A stretch of DNA of 64,000 nt from Talinum fruticosum (Eukaryota; Streptophyta; Magnoliopsida; Caryophyllales; Talinaceae). The notes beneath the pieces were generated by a model that did no database searches, was not told the origin of the DNA, and worked only from the letters and a program-made list of their open reading frames with translations. Each line of letters opens with the position of its first letter. Within the stretch, counting starts at the first letter, position 1. The stretch spans positions 310,001 through 374,000 of the forward strand of contig JAITYX010000074.1 in the NCBI GenBank assembly GCA_021018815.1, read 5' to 3'. Positions 1-12,800 of the stretch are shown here, piece after piece. The translations under genes were made by a program, and so were the position numbers.

Positions 1-1628
1 AGATTTCTTCTCAAAGAGTTTTCAAGAAGATGTGATTCTTTACGCATTAATAACACTAAACTTGGGTTAGTTTCCGAATTCTAAATAGCTTCTACCACAG
101 GTCCACAGGCAGACAGCAAACCCTTGCAGCAAAACACATTTATTGTAATGGTCATGGATCAGACGAGTTTAAATCACCAAAATCATGGCCCATTAAAATG
201 TGAAAATGTAAGATTTTGACTTTGAAGCCACCTTAGTAATCAAGAGCCAACTTCAATTCAAGGCTAACTGGAGAAAAGGAAACCATTGTGAATGCAATGA
301 GAAGCAGCTTTAAGTGAAGCTGGGCTATGGGCAAGAAAATAAATGGACAATAGTATGAAGTACTGGAAAACTATTCAAAGAATTGAATCAATTGACTGAG
401 AAGTGAAAACAGAAGTGTACCACAGCCTGGCTTGTAGCACTCACTTGGGATTTAGGAATAATGAAATGAATTGAGCACAAAGAGTAACTCGGTAAATATC
501 GTGTAGCAATTTATGACTGGTGCCAAAAGCATTATAGTACCAAAAGATATCATTATCAAGTTTACATCAATAACAAACAAAATGGAGACCTTCAGAGATA
601 TACTACCTGGCCTATCTTCACGTACCGTTTCAACATAATATGCAGAAAAGAACTCTGACAGATTTGGTGTTATCTTCTCCATTCCTTTTTTTGGGGGGTG
701 TGCTTGGTATGGATGGTAAAGAAGTGCACCCAACAATTTCTGACAACCCATCCCCCAAAACCAAAAAAACACACACACACATACAGACATGACTCTTGGT
801 TGCCACTAACATAAATAAGTAAAAAATCTAAGCTTCTCATGGCTACATCTGAAATTTTAACATTTGGCACTTGTTTGGATAGCCTGAAGGACGGGAAAAG
901 GTAAGAAAATGGCAAGAATACTTCACCTTCAAGTATGTATAATTCTATATCAAAAACTGAGGAAAGCTGCCATTAAGCTATGCTACAATTATATGCATAA
1001 TTCAGGCACAGGCCATCTGGTCCTGAGCTTTTCCCAAGTTCTGACCCTTCCCAAGTAGTATCAAAACATCAAGACCATATAATCACACATATTCCAAGTA
1101 GGCTTTTTCGAAATTTCCATTCCAAAGAAAAACCATCAAGTAGGCAACTCTCACCCAGTTTTCTTTTAATGTCATGTTTGGTATCAAATGTACATAACCT
1201 TCCAATATAAATCAGAAGGTTCACTCCTAAGAACTTCCAAATTGGAAAATATCATCTGACCTACTACTTTCATAAACTATAAGTAAGAATTAAAACTAGG
1301 GATGTGTCCCAACCCACAAATCATTATATGCTCATAACCCTGCATCAAAAACACCTTCAATTTCTTTTCTTTTTTTTTTCACTGTCCCTAAGAACATGAA
1401 TAAATCACAATAGCAATTAAAATTCCATCAAATTTCACAGTAACCATGATCGTACACAACAAAATCTGAATTAACCCCAATTTAACAAACAACAAAAAAA
1501 AATCAAACCCTATTCAATCAATGAATCAATCACACATACACCTTAATTATAATTTAAAGAAAACAACAATAGCAATCGAAACATCAAATCACTCCCGAAA
1601 CTTATTCTATCAGAATCCAAAAACTTAC
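1..1628 (-). other. Intron 1 (part) of the PPDK regulatory protein gene
   Basis: This stretch follows the GT donor of the RP1 first exon and runs off the window. I searched the minus strand for the rest of the DUF299 domain and found no matching exon, so intron 1 is probably longer than 1.6 kb. It holds a short CA repeat near 770-781 and a pyrimidine tract near 1362-1380. The open frames on the minus strand at 452-915 resemble no protein I know. Confidence 0.6.
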
Positions 1629-2098
1629 CCCAGAAAACAAATGAGTATTGACAGGGCACCCACGATCAACCAAGCAATGCTCGAACTGCCCCAACGCCGC
1701 GCTAACAGCGTGCTCCGCCGTCCACCCGGTGCCGTCAGAAACCATGTATATCGTCTTCCCCTCCGTCACCTCGCCGTCATCTTCTCCGTTAAAGCCCTCA
1801 GAATCCGACCCGACTCCGGTATGAACCGGAGGAGGATAACCCGCAACCTCGGCAGTCGCCTGAGGAGCGGTTCTTGCCGGGCGGTCCAATTTCCGACCCG
1901 ACCGGATGGCCCGAGCTCTGGACCAGTTATTCAGCTTGGAGCTCGCCTTGAGCTTCCGAGCCAGGGGTTCAGAGGGATGCTGAGGCTGAGAGGTTTGTGG
2001 GTCGGAGGAGAGAGAAACGGCTGGCGCTGCGGTTGTCTGCGGCGGCGAAGCTGGCGGTGGTTTGGTTTTGAGAGACTGAAGCTAGTGGAAGCCAACAT
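1629..2098 (-). CDS. RP1: Pyruvate, phosphate dikinase regulatory protein, exon 1 (partial gene)
   Basis: This is the first exon of the bifunctional kinase/pyrophosphorylase (DUF299 family) that inactivates and reactivates chloroplast pyruvate,phosphate dikinase by phosphorylating and dephosphorylating an active-site threonine. The frame ending at the donor (GTAAGT, first base 1628) reads KTIYMVSDGTGWTAEHAVSA and then the segment GQFEHCLVDRGCPVNTHLFS, the highly conserved start of the family domain. Before it lies the family's basic linker (KLNNWSRARAIRSGRKLD) and a Pro/Ser/Thr-rich stretch suited to a transit peptide. The only plausible ATG (2098-2096) reads MLASTSFSLSK, but it is one base out of frame with the rest, and the conserved frame meets a TAG just upstream without an ATG. 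One base added in the AAAA tract near codon 11 would join them. Later exons lie outside the window. Identity is secure; the start is not. Confidence 0.9.
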
Positions 2099-2828
2099 TT
2101 TTTTCCCTTTTTTTGGAGGGGCACTCTGTGTAATTCCTCTTCGATAGCTTCGATTTTTTCGTTTTTTTGTTTTGGTTTGTTTATATTTCCATGAAGAAAA
2201 GATAAATACAAAGCCACAAAAGCTAGAGCCAGTTGGGTTTTGGGCTGAGTTGCGTAATTGATAGGCCTCCCTGAAGCCCAAATTGGGCAAAGGTTAGATC
2301 CGACTGGGCTTAAGTGGAATTTCAGTCAGTCTATATTTAGCCTTTCCCTATCGTTCCGAATACCGACAACATAGGACGTCAAGTTTATGTGGGTGTCAGT
2401 TGTCTCGATTGATAGAATTTTTAGGGTTTTCAAAATGATCTCAAATTCTACTGGCAGCCCATTATGCCTCATCTTTACACTGTAAAAAGAAGCGGAAAAA
2501 GAGTTACTTCAAGCCTATCATATGAAAAGTAACATCGATTTTGTTGGGTTTTCGAGATGTATACTACTTCACAAACTAAAATTTAATTTGACTAACACCC
2601 TATTCATCCCTTTTAAGATAATTAATTAATCCTACATACTTATAGACCTCTAGTAATTATAATTTATATCATCCAATATGAGATTATATAGAGCCATAGT
2701 GAAAGATGAAGATGGGAAAGGCAATTAGTACATATCATATACCAGTTCGCAACAAAGACATGCCAAATTAGGTTATCTAAGATGACTCATGTTCAAGCCA
2801 GTGAAGATGTCACAAGAATAGAGATTTA
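2099..2828. other. Intergenic spacer 5' of RP1
   Basis: The first part should hold the RP1 5' leader and promoter (read on the minus strand). I see no further gene and no clear core promoter box that I would defend. Confidence 0.5.
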
Positions 2829-3138
2829 CTGTGTTTGGGTTTAGGAGAGGGAATGGGGAGGGAGGGGAATAAGGGTTAATTAATTTTTTTTTTTTTAGAA
2901 AAATTAGATGAGGGGAGGAAAGGGAAAGGAGGGGAATGTTTTACCCTCATTCCCCTCAATTTTTCTATTTTTATTCACCTTCAAAATGAGGGGGAATGAA
3001 GGGGAGGAATGATTTTTAACTGTTCCCCCTTCCTCCCCTATGTCCCTAATATTAACTTATCCAAATAAAGAGAACATAATTAATTTTACTTCCCTTCTCC
3101 TCTCCTCCCATCCCCTCTTTAATTTTAATACAAACAGA
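2829..3138. mobile_element. MITE-like element with G-rich and C-rich arms
   Basis: The ends read CTGTGTTTGG and, inverted, CTGTTTGTAT. Inside, GGGGAGGGAGGGG-type runs in the left half are mirrored by CCCCTCCT-type runs in the right half, so the strand can fold back on itself. There is no coding capacity. No clean target duplication is visible, so the superfamily stays open. Confidence 0.45.
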
Positions 3139-3974
3139 CTGTTAGACATTGTTTTGTTCTTACTAAGTTAATTACGCTACAAAAACTTCAAAAAATGTAG
3201 ATTAAAAGAAGAATCATTGACACTTTAGTATATTATACTATCGATAAATGATTAAAAAAACTCCTTCAAATATCGCAAATAATAAATTAGTCCCCAAGTT
3301 ATTGTGTTTGTGTGTGTGGGTGTATATATATATAGAGAGAGAGAAGTTATTTAGATTAAAATACAAGGGCCTAAATTTAATTATTCTTTAAAAGAATACG
3401 AATAAATAATTGAGAAAACTTAATAAATAAGTGGTGGTTGAGTTAATTTTTGAAGACTTTAGTTCATTCATAATTAGGACCCTTAAGTCAAACATAAATG
3501 GTTAAAATTTAATTATAAATTTAATTTTCTTGGAAATAAATTCAAAATACAATTAATAACTAGAGAAGAGAATAGAGGGAAAAGGAAATATACAAAAAAA
3601 TTAAATACTTGAAAAAATCAGAGCATTCTTAATAATTTTTAGCATGTAAAATTGGAACCAAAAATGGAGGAGGGGAGGAGGGACAGACATGCGACAAGTA
3701 CATTTACTTTTAAATAAAAATTTTAAAAATTAATTAACATAGAAAAAATAAAAATAAAAATATCCCAATAATTATATTCATAATTGCACCAAATTAATAA
3801 CCTCGATTCATTTCGTTAACAATGACGTAGTATGTTATTAAACGTACAGTAACTCAGGGTATACTACGATATTTAAAGAACTTTTTGTATTATTTGTCGA
3901 TACTATAAAATTATACAGTGTCAATCATTCTTGAAAATAAAAAGGCCCAGGAAGGACTTATGATAATGAGTAAT
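3139..3974. other. AT-rich spacer
   Basis: No gene is visible. It contains a compound GT/TA/GA microsatellite near 3307-3345 and otherwise simple AT-rich sequence. Confidence 0.5.
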
Positions 3975-4238
3975 CACTCCGTTTTAAAATATATGTCGTT
4001 TAAGGTTATGAGAGAGTGTCAAGGAAATACTAAAATCATGACAAAATTTGTGTTGAAAGACCAAATAACCCCAAAATTTTATTGGAAATGAAGAAAATCA
4101 ATGAGAAAATGAGAGAAATAAAGCAATTAATAAGGACAAATTGGTAAACTAGTTATTAATAAGTTATTAGAATTTAAAGTGACAAGTATTGTGAAACGAA
4201 AAACGTTAGTTAAATTGACATGTATTTTGAACTGGAGT
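3975..4238. mobile_element. Stowaway-like MITE, copy 1
   Basis: The left end ACTCCGTTTTAAAATATATGTC and the right end ACATGTATTTTGAACTGGAGT form degenerate terminal inverted repeats of the common plant CTCCGTTTCAAAATA type. The interior (GATCAAATTGTCC-like and GAGAGAAATAAAGCAATTAATA-like words) recurs at 16.5 kb, 18.5 kb (inverted) and 33.3 kb. Confidence 0.7.
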
Positions 4239-4797
4239 ATAAAGAAAACCAAAGGGAGACAATGACTTCAATTAATAGCTTATTACATCTAAGATATGTT
4301 TTGGAAACCCTTTTTATTTAGAATAGTAATGGAGTTTTTTTTTAAAAAAGTCACTCTCTCTTCAATTCTGTCTTTTTATCTCCTTTCATTTTTCCTCTTC
4401 ACATTTTTCCCTTAAAACTTTTTACCTTTGCATTATCATATGGCATATTGCATTATTGTTCTATAAGAGCTTTAGTCTTATTTCCCTATATCGAAGGCCA
4501 TATAATCTTTTCTTCAAAAAAATGGACTATTCCAACTATACGAAATTTTAAACTTAATATAGTTTTATTTTCTGTATAAAATCATTCAGTAAAACACAAC
4601 CAATACATCAAACCCATCTTATAGTCCTAATCTCTAAAAATATCTAGTAATTATATATGTAGTATATTTTCTACCCTAGAAAGCTAATTTGAAAATAAAT
4701 TGACAGCACGAAGAGTAAAGTAATAACTTACACAACCAAAAACGACAAAAAAAAAAAAAAGGGTCGGAGGTCGAAATAGATGGAAGGGTACATATAA

Positions 4798-7700
4798 CTA
4801 GCTACAAACAAGGAATCTTGAAAGTCCAATCTTGTAACCAAGTTGCCTAACATCATCTTGAACTTGCTGTCTATATTCTCTAAAGCTAAACTTTTTGTAC
4901 ATTGATGGTTCCTCTTCGTTGCTCCAACTTTCTATTATGGCATCATTTGATGGGCACAGGAAATACGCTGTTGAAAACCTTTCTGCTTTTGGGTTTGCCA
5001 CCACCCGATGCTCCACACTTTTATACACGCCATTGCTCCATGCCTAGTCATTAAGCAAAAACATGTATATAGAATACCATCATATGTCGAGATTCTCGAT
5101 AATAAATGATAAGATTTAAAATATATAATAAACTAGTTAATAGATAATTCAAATTTAATTTACAGTAATATGTTAATAATACGAGAAAACACCATATTTT
5201 TAGTGATAAGAAATCAACCATAATTAAATTTGCTCAATTCAATAGAGACAACAATTAGAAAGATGGATGAACATGAGTGAATTAAATTTGGGTTTGGCTA
5301 ACTTTATATAGGCATTTCACATTGATACAAACCCTAACTAATATGACATCATTAAGTAATAGATAAATTACATTAGGTGAATTTTATCGATTAGCTCAGT
5401 GGATATATGTGAATTTATCGTAGAGATGGTCTATAGTTAAATCGATAAGGTTAATTACCTGAAACAGGTCCCCGATATTGACAATAAGAGCCTTAGGATT
5501 AGGCTTCACAGCAATCCACCCTCCATCTTTAACCAACTGCAACCCTCCAACATGATCTTGGTACAAAATGGTGAGAAAATCACTGTCGGTGTGAGGCATT
5601 AAACCAAAAATCTGGGAATATTTAGGGCATGGAGGGTATCTGTTCATTCTCAGGTAGCAAGTACTTGGCAAACAAGTCTCTTGGAAAAACGCCATTGTTT
5701 CACGATCAATTCCTAGTTTTTCTGCCAAAATATTTGCCAGTTTATGCGCCAATTCCGATACACTACTGGCAAATTGTTTCACAGTTGAGCTGTCAACATA
5801 CACATCAGAACAATCAACTTTTTGAGTCAGCCTTCACTATTAAATAAATCCAAGTGCTGGGATTTTACACATTTCACAAATTAAGATGATGTTTGCACCC
5901 CAAAAAAAAAACACAAATTAAGATCACGTCAAGATGATCAATGAATCTCGGTCATGCGCATGTCATATAGTTGATGTAATATTATGTAACCCTTGCTAGT
6001 TTGGTTAATATGCATACAATTATTTTCTTTCATTTTTATTAATATATAATAGTTAATTATTGTAGGGTTAAAGTAGACTAAAATTCGCCAAATTGAGTTA
6101 AAATACAATCTGTTAGGTACTATTGTACATTTGTATACGCTCTCATTATACAAGAATACGTATTTGAGTGTTGAATCAAGCTCTTTTTATCAAATCTAAG
6201 AAATTAAAACTCATATACTCGATTCTTAAACAGTAAGAAGCATATTGAATATCGATAGTGTATATTTATTTTCTAAGTTAGTAATCTATACTATACTACA
6301 ACAAATAAAAATATTTATTTTTGTGAAAACATGTATTCTCAATTAGTATTTATGTTTATCTCTCTAAAATTATAGTATTTTTAATGGTGAAATTTTTGTC
6401 ATCGAATGATACATAAATAAAATTTAATCTTTCCTCAAATCTCCCAATAAGCAAAATTTATTATTTCTTAATTAATTAAGTTTGGTTAAAAAAGATATAT
6501 GTAATATTTGTAACAGTTGTCACACTTTCTGTATCATATGCCTTGTTGTGTGATTGCCGACAGTGCCCTAAAAGTCTCAGAATATAGGACAAGAATGAGG
6601 ACATTAATTCCAAAAAGATGTCAAAAACCTAAGATAATTTATTTGGAAATTGGGAAGGGGAGAGAGAAAGAGAGACCGTTACGCCATCACATAACGGAAG
6701 CCCTAGATCTGGCGGTGGAGGGAGGGACACTGTCCCTACAACAAGGCGCCAAAATTAATGACAAATGACCTTTTCTGTTAAGTTCGGTACCACTCACTCA
6801 TATACAGTATACTCTAAAACCCTAATTTTAATTTTAAGGGCTTTAGGGTGGAGAAGGGAGGGGTGGGGGCCCCCGAAACTTAAGGGCACATCTGCTATCC
6901 TCTGCCCCTCTGACTCCAAAACCCCAGCTCCTGCTTGTGACCTTCACGTGAGTCACAGCTCCATCCACTGCCATCGTCACGTGACATTCTAGCTGTTTCA
7001 CTGTCGGGGTTTCTAGAGGCTAGAGGCGAGAGAGAGAGAGAGAGAGAGAGCCATGCATGCAATTCCACGTACAATGAACTTCGACCTGCTTGGTGAATCC
7101 CCCAGAAAAATATACCAAGGAATCAGTGAATTCGTTCAAAATGTATTCCTTCTCACAGTCGCAGGGGTCAATTTAGTCTCACTTAATTTTATAAATTTTA
7201 TGTTTATAGTCTTTTTTTATATAAGTATTACTATAATATATATAATTAATAATATTAATTAATATTTGTTATACAATATTTAAGATTTTATTTAAATGCT
7301 TATATCATGTGAAAAAAGTAATTGATAAAAGATTATAGAAAAAAATCTTAACTTTATATTATGTGTAAATTTTTGATGCACAATATTTTTATAATTTTGT
7401 CTCTTTAAAGAAAATTATGTAAAATATTTTGACTGTACGTAAGATTTTTATATTTCTCAAATTATTTCCTTTAGGATCTGAATATTGTGTCCAAAGTGGC
7501 ATTAATAAATTGCCACAAATTTACTAGTTTGAACTTAAATATATGCTACATAGTGATCATTAAGGTCAAGATTCTACAGCTACATGCTATTAGTAGATAA
7601 ACAAAAGAGACAACTCTAATCTGTATTAAAAAAATAATAATATACATATGGACCTCCTGAATTATTGAACAATAATCATATTAAGCTATATGATATTAGC

Positions 7701-10700
7701 TAATTAACAAAAGAGAGAACTCTAATATATCTAAAAAGAGTAATCCTACGGGTTTCCAAAAAAATAATCACATATGTATTATTACTTTTTTGTTTTTGTA
7801 TAAAAGCATAGATAATATGGTCCTCCAAAATCATTGAGCAATAATTTTCACCCTTAGCTTAATAACTTCTTGTCCCTTTCTATTCATTAACCAGTATTAT
7901 GTGAAATTTAAAAAATTATCAATCAAATTATCAATCAAACATAAAAAATAGTACATGTAATAAACACGATAGAAGGCAGTGGCAGAGTCACTTTAAGGCC
8001 AAAAAGTAAGTTGTACTTAAATAATGTAAAAGTGAAGATAAAAAGTAGCATGTATGTCCCCCTTAAATTGGGATTAAAAAAAAAAACCCCCACATATTTA
8101 GATTATGACAAAGATAAAATGGGACATATGATTTGAAGAATGAGGTCTTGACAATGCTAATTACCTTGAACATGCATGCATGTGGACTGACAACAGTGAG
8201 TGACCTACACAGTGTCCTTCTTTACCCCTTGATTTTGACATAACCCACATCATGTGAACTTGATTTTGACATCCTATAAACTACTCTTTCTAGCTAATTA
8301 ATCTCTAATCTCGTTGTTTAGGGAATTCATTTGTAGTGGTTAAATTTCTACCTAATGATTTGACTTCAGAGACATCATTATTCTATTAACATATGATCAT
8401 TATTTAATACTTGAACATCAATCTCAATCTTACAATAGTTATACTATTGATTGTTTTATGAGTATACCAGCTCAGCCAACGTGCTTTTAAGTTGACTAAC
8501 GATATATATTTAGTAATAATAAATAAAAATTTATATTAAACTATGATTGTCAAAAGAGGATCTGAATACAGAAGTCATGTGAGAATATAATTAAATTAAA
8601 ATTTTTTTGAAGATATAGAATTTATAATAACTAACCTTATGAGGATAATTTTTTATTGGTTAAGTCATAAGGAATGTACATTATATAGGAAGCATCAAAC
8701 TGTGATTTTTATTGTAGAAATCGAGTCTCCTATTACCACACTTGTTCCAGGAGAGGCAATAGAAATATTTCTAGGGAAAAGTAAAAGAACTTTATTGTGG
8801 AACAGAGAATAAAAGAAGGAAAAAAAAATTAAAATCACCAAAAAAACATAACCTTTTGACTCTTAGGTAAAGTAAAAATGCAATTTAAACATGAATGTAT
8901 AAATGAAACCTTAATTATGTTTTAGGATATGAATGAATATTAATTAATCATCAATTAATAAATAATTACAGCTTATGCAAGCAAATTACTTACTCCTACT
9001 ACTATATAAAATTAATGTGTGATATTTTACTTCTAGAAAGAAGTAATTTTATGTGTGCCATCGCATTGAATTGAAAAGTAATGTCGGCTAATTGAATTAA
9101 ATCTTCTGCCCTTCATACTCATCCTTATCTTAGCCGATAAAATCAAAAAGGTTATGACTTATATGTATACATGCAAAAAAAAAAAAATATTAATCAATTT
9201 TAGTTCCGATAATTTTTAGGTTTTTTTCTTGTCAAATTGCACATATTAAGAATGTTGATATCTTAAATTTAAAATATGTTATTACATATTTAAAGATGTG
9301 TAAATTAAAGTTTTAATCTACACTATCTAAAATTAAAGTTGACAAATATATATACTGCCTTATAAAAATATTATTAAGTAATCCAAATTTAAAGTTAGAA
9401 AATTTTATAAGATAAATTTAATATTATACACTCAAACAAATATATCAGCTGTTAAAATAATGGCCAAAAATATACAAAGACTTATAGCCACTATTTTAAG
9501 AAATTAGATGTATGAAAGAACATATTGCAGAAAATACTTGGAAAAACAAATTATATGTGTTCTATTTTTGTTATTTTTTTATGTAAGACCACCATATTTT
9601 TTATTCATATTTGTAAGGATAATGGAAAAGAGAATGCCATCGTCTTCATAAAGAAAAAGAGGCATAAAGTGGAGAGTGACCTAAAAATATGGATTATATT
9701 AGTATCCTACTACCCAAGATTTCCTTTTAAAAAATTTTAGGCAAATTACAGGAGAGAAGAGGTGTTTTATTGAATGAGATGAGGAGCTTAAAAATAATAA
9801 TATAAACAAGTCAATTATATTGTCAATCACAAAAAAACAAAAACAATGAAATTAAAAAACGAAAGTGGGAAGTGACTACTTAGAGTCACTTTTTGATAAA
9901 AATTTCTTCAAACAAAATATTATGAGTTCTAAAAGTGGAAAGTGACTACTTAGAGTCACTTTTTTTATAAAAATTTCTTCAAACAAAATATACGAGGGAG
10001 AACTGAGAGTCAGTTTTTAATAAAAATTTCTTCAAACAAAATATATGAGTGAGATAGCGAGAGAAACTTTCTTTAATCCAATGAACGTATACACAATTAA
10101 TAGTGGAAAAAAGAGAAAATGTTTTATACAACTCTTTCTGATTATCGTCATAGAAAATTCAATATAAATAAGACATAACCTAATTACACATTAACTTAAT
10201 CAATTTAGTGATGGAATCTATTGAATATTATGAATGCATTATATTCTTTTACTATTAATTTATAGAAGACCTACAAAAGGTGGACAAATAAGTATATATA
10301 TATATATTATATGATATGATTTAGAGTTTTTAAGATAACATAATATAGATATGTATAAACCTACAAGTTGGTCTAATACGCACATTTGAGTTGTAAGAGA
10401 AAAGGACAATGATAACATGAATGATATGGCATAGTCTAAGGTAGAAATTTAAAATAGTAGGCAGCAAAGTGTGAAAGGAAGAAAAATAATGAAGCATATA
10501 CATACGAACCTGAAGGTGGTGATCACATGATCATTATTATTTGTACTGTAAGTGTGAATTATATCGGTCAAAGGAATGTGAAATGCCTCAGACCAAGATA
10601 ACTGCCTCAGGCAAGTCGCTGTCGGTGCGCCCCAACGATAGCTTCCAGGAGAGAGACTTACGTTCATACACTTGTCTTTCTTCTTCCTGTGGAAGGGTTC

Positions 10701-10988
10701 TCTGAACACCTTCACCTGCTCCTTTGCCATCTCCTCCAGGATCTCTTGGGATATCCCATGGTTCACCACTTGGAAGAACCCCCACTCCCTGGAGGCATCC
10801 GCGATCTCCCTCTTGCACCTCTCCATCATCTCCTCCTCATCTGCCGCCAGAAGCGGCCCCAGGTCCACCAGCGGCAGCTCCTGCTCTTCTATGGCGACGG
10901 TGGTGGTGGGTGTGGTGGAGTGATTGAGGAAAAGGTCCTCGTAGGTCTCTTCAAACGGTGGGTCGGTTCTGTACAGATCGTGATTCAT
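4798..10988 (-). CDS. GA2OX8: Gibberellin 2-oxidase, GA2ox7/8 (C20-GA) type
   Basis: This is a 2-oxoglutarate/Fe(II) dioxygenase that inactivates gibberellin precursors by 2-beta-hydroxylation in the cytosol. Exons run 10988-10510, 5789-5459 and 5043-4798, joined by GT-AG introns, and give 351 aa in an unbroken frame. The N-terminal DIOX_N domain contains REWGFFQVVNHGIS (about 67-80). The C-terminal domain has the iron ligands H226 and D228 (HTDSDF) and H282 (SVEHRV), and the 2OG ligand R292 in ERFSTAYF. SYRWGAPTATCLRQLSWSEAFH and NRYPPCPK match the GA2ox8 subfamily, which acts on C20 gibberellins, rather than the C19 enzymes; that substrate preference is inferred from similarity. Length is normal for the family. 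The 4.7-kb first intron is unusually large and holds a GC-rich island with G-boxes. Nothing suggests a broken gene. Confidence 0.95.
6640..7080. promoter_or_regulatory. GC-rich island with G-boxes in GA2ox intron 1
   Basis: This block stands out from the surrounding AT-rich intron. It has two CACGTG G-boxes (6945-6950 and 6978-6983), the second inside the perfect palindrome GTCACGTGAC (6976-6985), several TGAC/GTCA cores, a GA repeat (about 7029-7050) and an RY element CATGCATG (7052-7059). It resembles a promoter with a GA-rich leader, or an intronic enhancer. KNOX proteins bind TGAC motifs in an intron of maize ga2ox1; a parallel here is only inference. Confidence 0.45.
9861..10050. repeat. 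Tandem repeat, about 70 bp x 3, in GA2ox intron 1
   Basis: Two close copies start with AAGTGGGAAGTGACTACTTAGAGTC (9864) and its near twin (about 9934), and a shorter third begins near 9995. Each ends in ATAAAAATTTCTTCAAACAAAATAT. The word GTGACTACTTAGAGTCAC is itself an imperfect palindrome. Confidence 0.8.
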
Positions 10989-11509
10989 AGCTGGCTGACC
11001 TCTTTTGATTCAGGATCTGAACGTAGAATATAAAAAAGAAGTTTGATTATGTTGGGTGGATGAGAAGAAAGCAAGGGTCATGTAAGTTTTCTTGTCAAGG
11101 GATAAAAAAACCTAGGACAATGAATGAGGTTTTAGGTATATTGTGTAGATTGCATGTAATTTGGGAGGGAGAGAATTTATTGTGTGTTGGGAAGTCTTGG
11201 GAGTTGAAGACCAGCTGGTTAGAGGTGAGAAGAGAACCGAAAGGAGGAAGTGGCTTGAGGGCCAAGGAATTGACGATAGAAAAATTCTTAATAGGCCTTG
11301 GGCCCCCATTTTGTTATGACCCATTGAAGTAGGCCTCAGTCCAATCAAATTCTAGATGTGACCAAGCCACAAGTCCAACAATCCCATCCTAGCTTTTTAC
11401 CCACCTTTTTTTTCTCCGCTTAGAACGGAGGGGTCAAGACTCAAGACTCGAAGAGTGATAGAAAAGTCAAAACACAATCATTCATATAGAATAATCATAA
11501 TCTAATTTC
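10989..11509. other. Upstream region of GA2ox
   Basis: This should contain the GA2ox 5' leader and promoter, read leftward. A weak TATA-like TTATATTC lies about 30-40 bases upstream of the ATG, too close to place a start site with confidence. The open frames at 11060-11348 look like chance. Confidence 0.4.
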
Positions 11510-11700
11510 ATGTTGTTTCAAAATACAAAAATGTCTACATTTCACATTATTTGTCATTTTCGAAATGTGAGAAAATACTAAGGAATTATCAAATTTATAA
11601 TAAAATTTATGTTAAAGGATCAAATTGTCCTAAAATTTTATTGAAATAAACAAAGCCAATAAAAAAGAGATAAAAAAAGGTAATTATTTATTATAAAATT
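11510..11700. mobile_element. Stowaway-like MITE, truncated copy
   Basis: The left half (TTTCAAAATACAAAAATGTC, then the family words AAAGGATCAAATTGTCCTAAAATTTTATTG) matches the other copies in this window. The right terminal repeat is missing and the sequence passes into AT-rich DNA. Confidence 0.5.
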
Positions 11701-12159
11701 TAATTAATTTACCTATTATTATTATTTGTTTTCATAATATATAAAATAATTATTCGGTGCACTATATAGATTTAAATTAATTAATTTAGGTTTTAAGTTT
11801 TTTAACAAATGATACGATAATATTATAAATTTTATTAAATAATAATAGCAATATTAAATAATAATAATAATAATTTATTTAATTTCCCAAACCAATCCAG
11901 ACACGACAACTTAACACTAGTGGAGGGAAGGGAGGGCTGCAAGATGGGCCTGCACGCGCGCCTTGGGAACATGCTCCCCTTTTGTGGATGCTTTTTTAAA
12001 AAAATATGCTATTTACTTTTCATGCATTTTAATATAGTGAAAAAATATATATATATTTCAATATTGTTAACTTTAACTAAATTATTTCATTTTATTTAAA
12101 GAGGTAGATACAACTTTAAGACATTAAAAAAATAAGAAATATTTTGTTCGGAACAAGGA

Positions 12160-12622
12160 ATTGGAGTATTAAGGCGCTTGTTCTATTTATCTTTAACTTA
12201 CACCCTTATAACTCCTTACAACTCTTTACTAATTGTTTACAACTCTTTCCAATTTTTTACAAATGCTTTTTGTTCCTTACACTTTTTATAAAACAATTTT
12301 ACAAGTATTTTACAACTACTTAGAGTTTCTTACTGCTTCTTATATATTAAAAAAAACAGTCTTTAACTCTGAAGTATGAGGTTGTAGTGAATTTGTAGAT
12401 TGGCAAGTAACGTAAATTAGGACACAGAAGGAACCCCTGATTGCTGCAGCACGCAGAAGGTGGGTTTTCTCACTTTCACTTTTTGTCATCCAATCCAACT
12501 CAAGTTTGGTGAATAACCACTACCTAACTTAAAGAATAAAGACCCTAACTCCACGCTCTATGTCTAAAATCAACTGCCTATCAAATTCACTCTCTTTTTG
12601 ACACAAATCACTGCTTTCAGCC

Positions 12623-12671
<49 letters not shown>

Positions 12672-12800
12672 TTTCCATCTCTTGTGCAGTGGCCCCTATA
12701 TTTATTATCGGAACAGATGATATAGTAGATAATAAGGTCATATTTTATTTAATTGTAAGGAGTTATAAAAATATAAAAAGTTGTAAAGAATATAAAATAT
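12160..12800. mobile_element. MITE-like element rich in TTACAACTC subterminal repeats
   Basis: TTATAACTCCTTACAA at 12206-12221 is perfectly inverted at 12753-12768. Between them are many variants of TTACAACTCTTT and a TA microsatellite (about 12627-12669). A related block with AGTTGTAAATAAG and AGTTATAAGGAG lies at 14040-14225, and both begin with TATTAAGGCG. Ends and target duplication were not resolved. Confidence 0.45.
12627..12669. repeat. TA microsatellite
   Basis: About 21 uninterrupted TA dinucleotides. Confidence 0.95.

Noticed and set aside
1521..2147. 208-codon plus-strand frame
   Set aside because: It is the antisense shadow of RP1 exon 1, favoured by that exon's high GC.
7053..7262. 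Frame following the GA repeat in GA2ox intron 1 (MHAIPRTMNFDLLG)
   Set aside because: It runs quickly into AT-rich low-complexity sequence and has no recognisable domain.
10672..11033. Plus-strand frames over GA2ox exon 1
   Set aside because: Antisense shadows of the GA2ox coding sequence.
12612..12680. Open frame with an (YI)n repeat on the minus strand
   Set aside because: It is the TA microsatellite read as codons.
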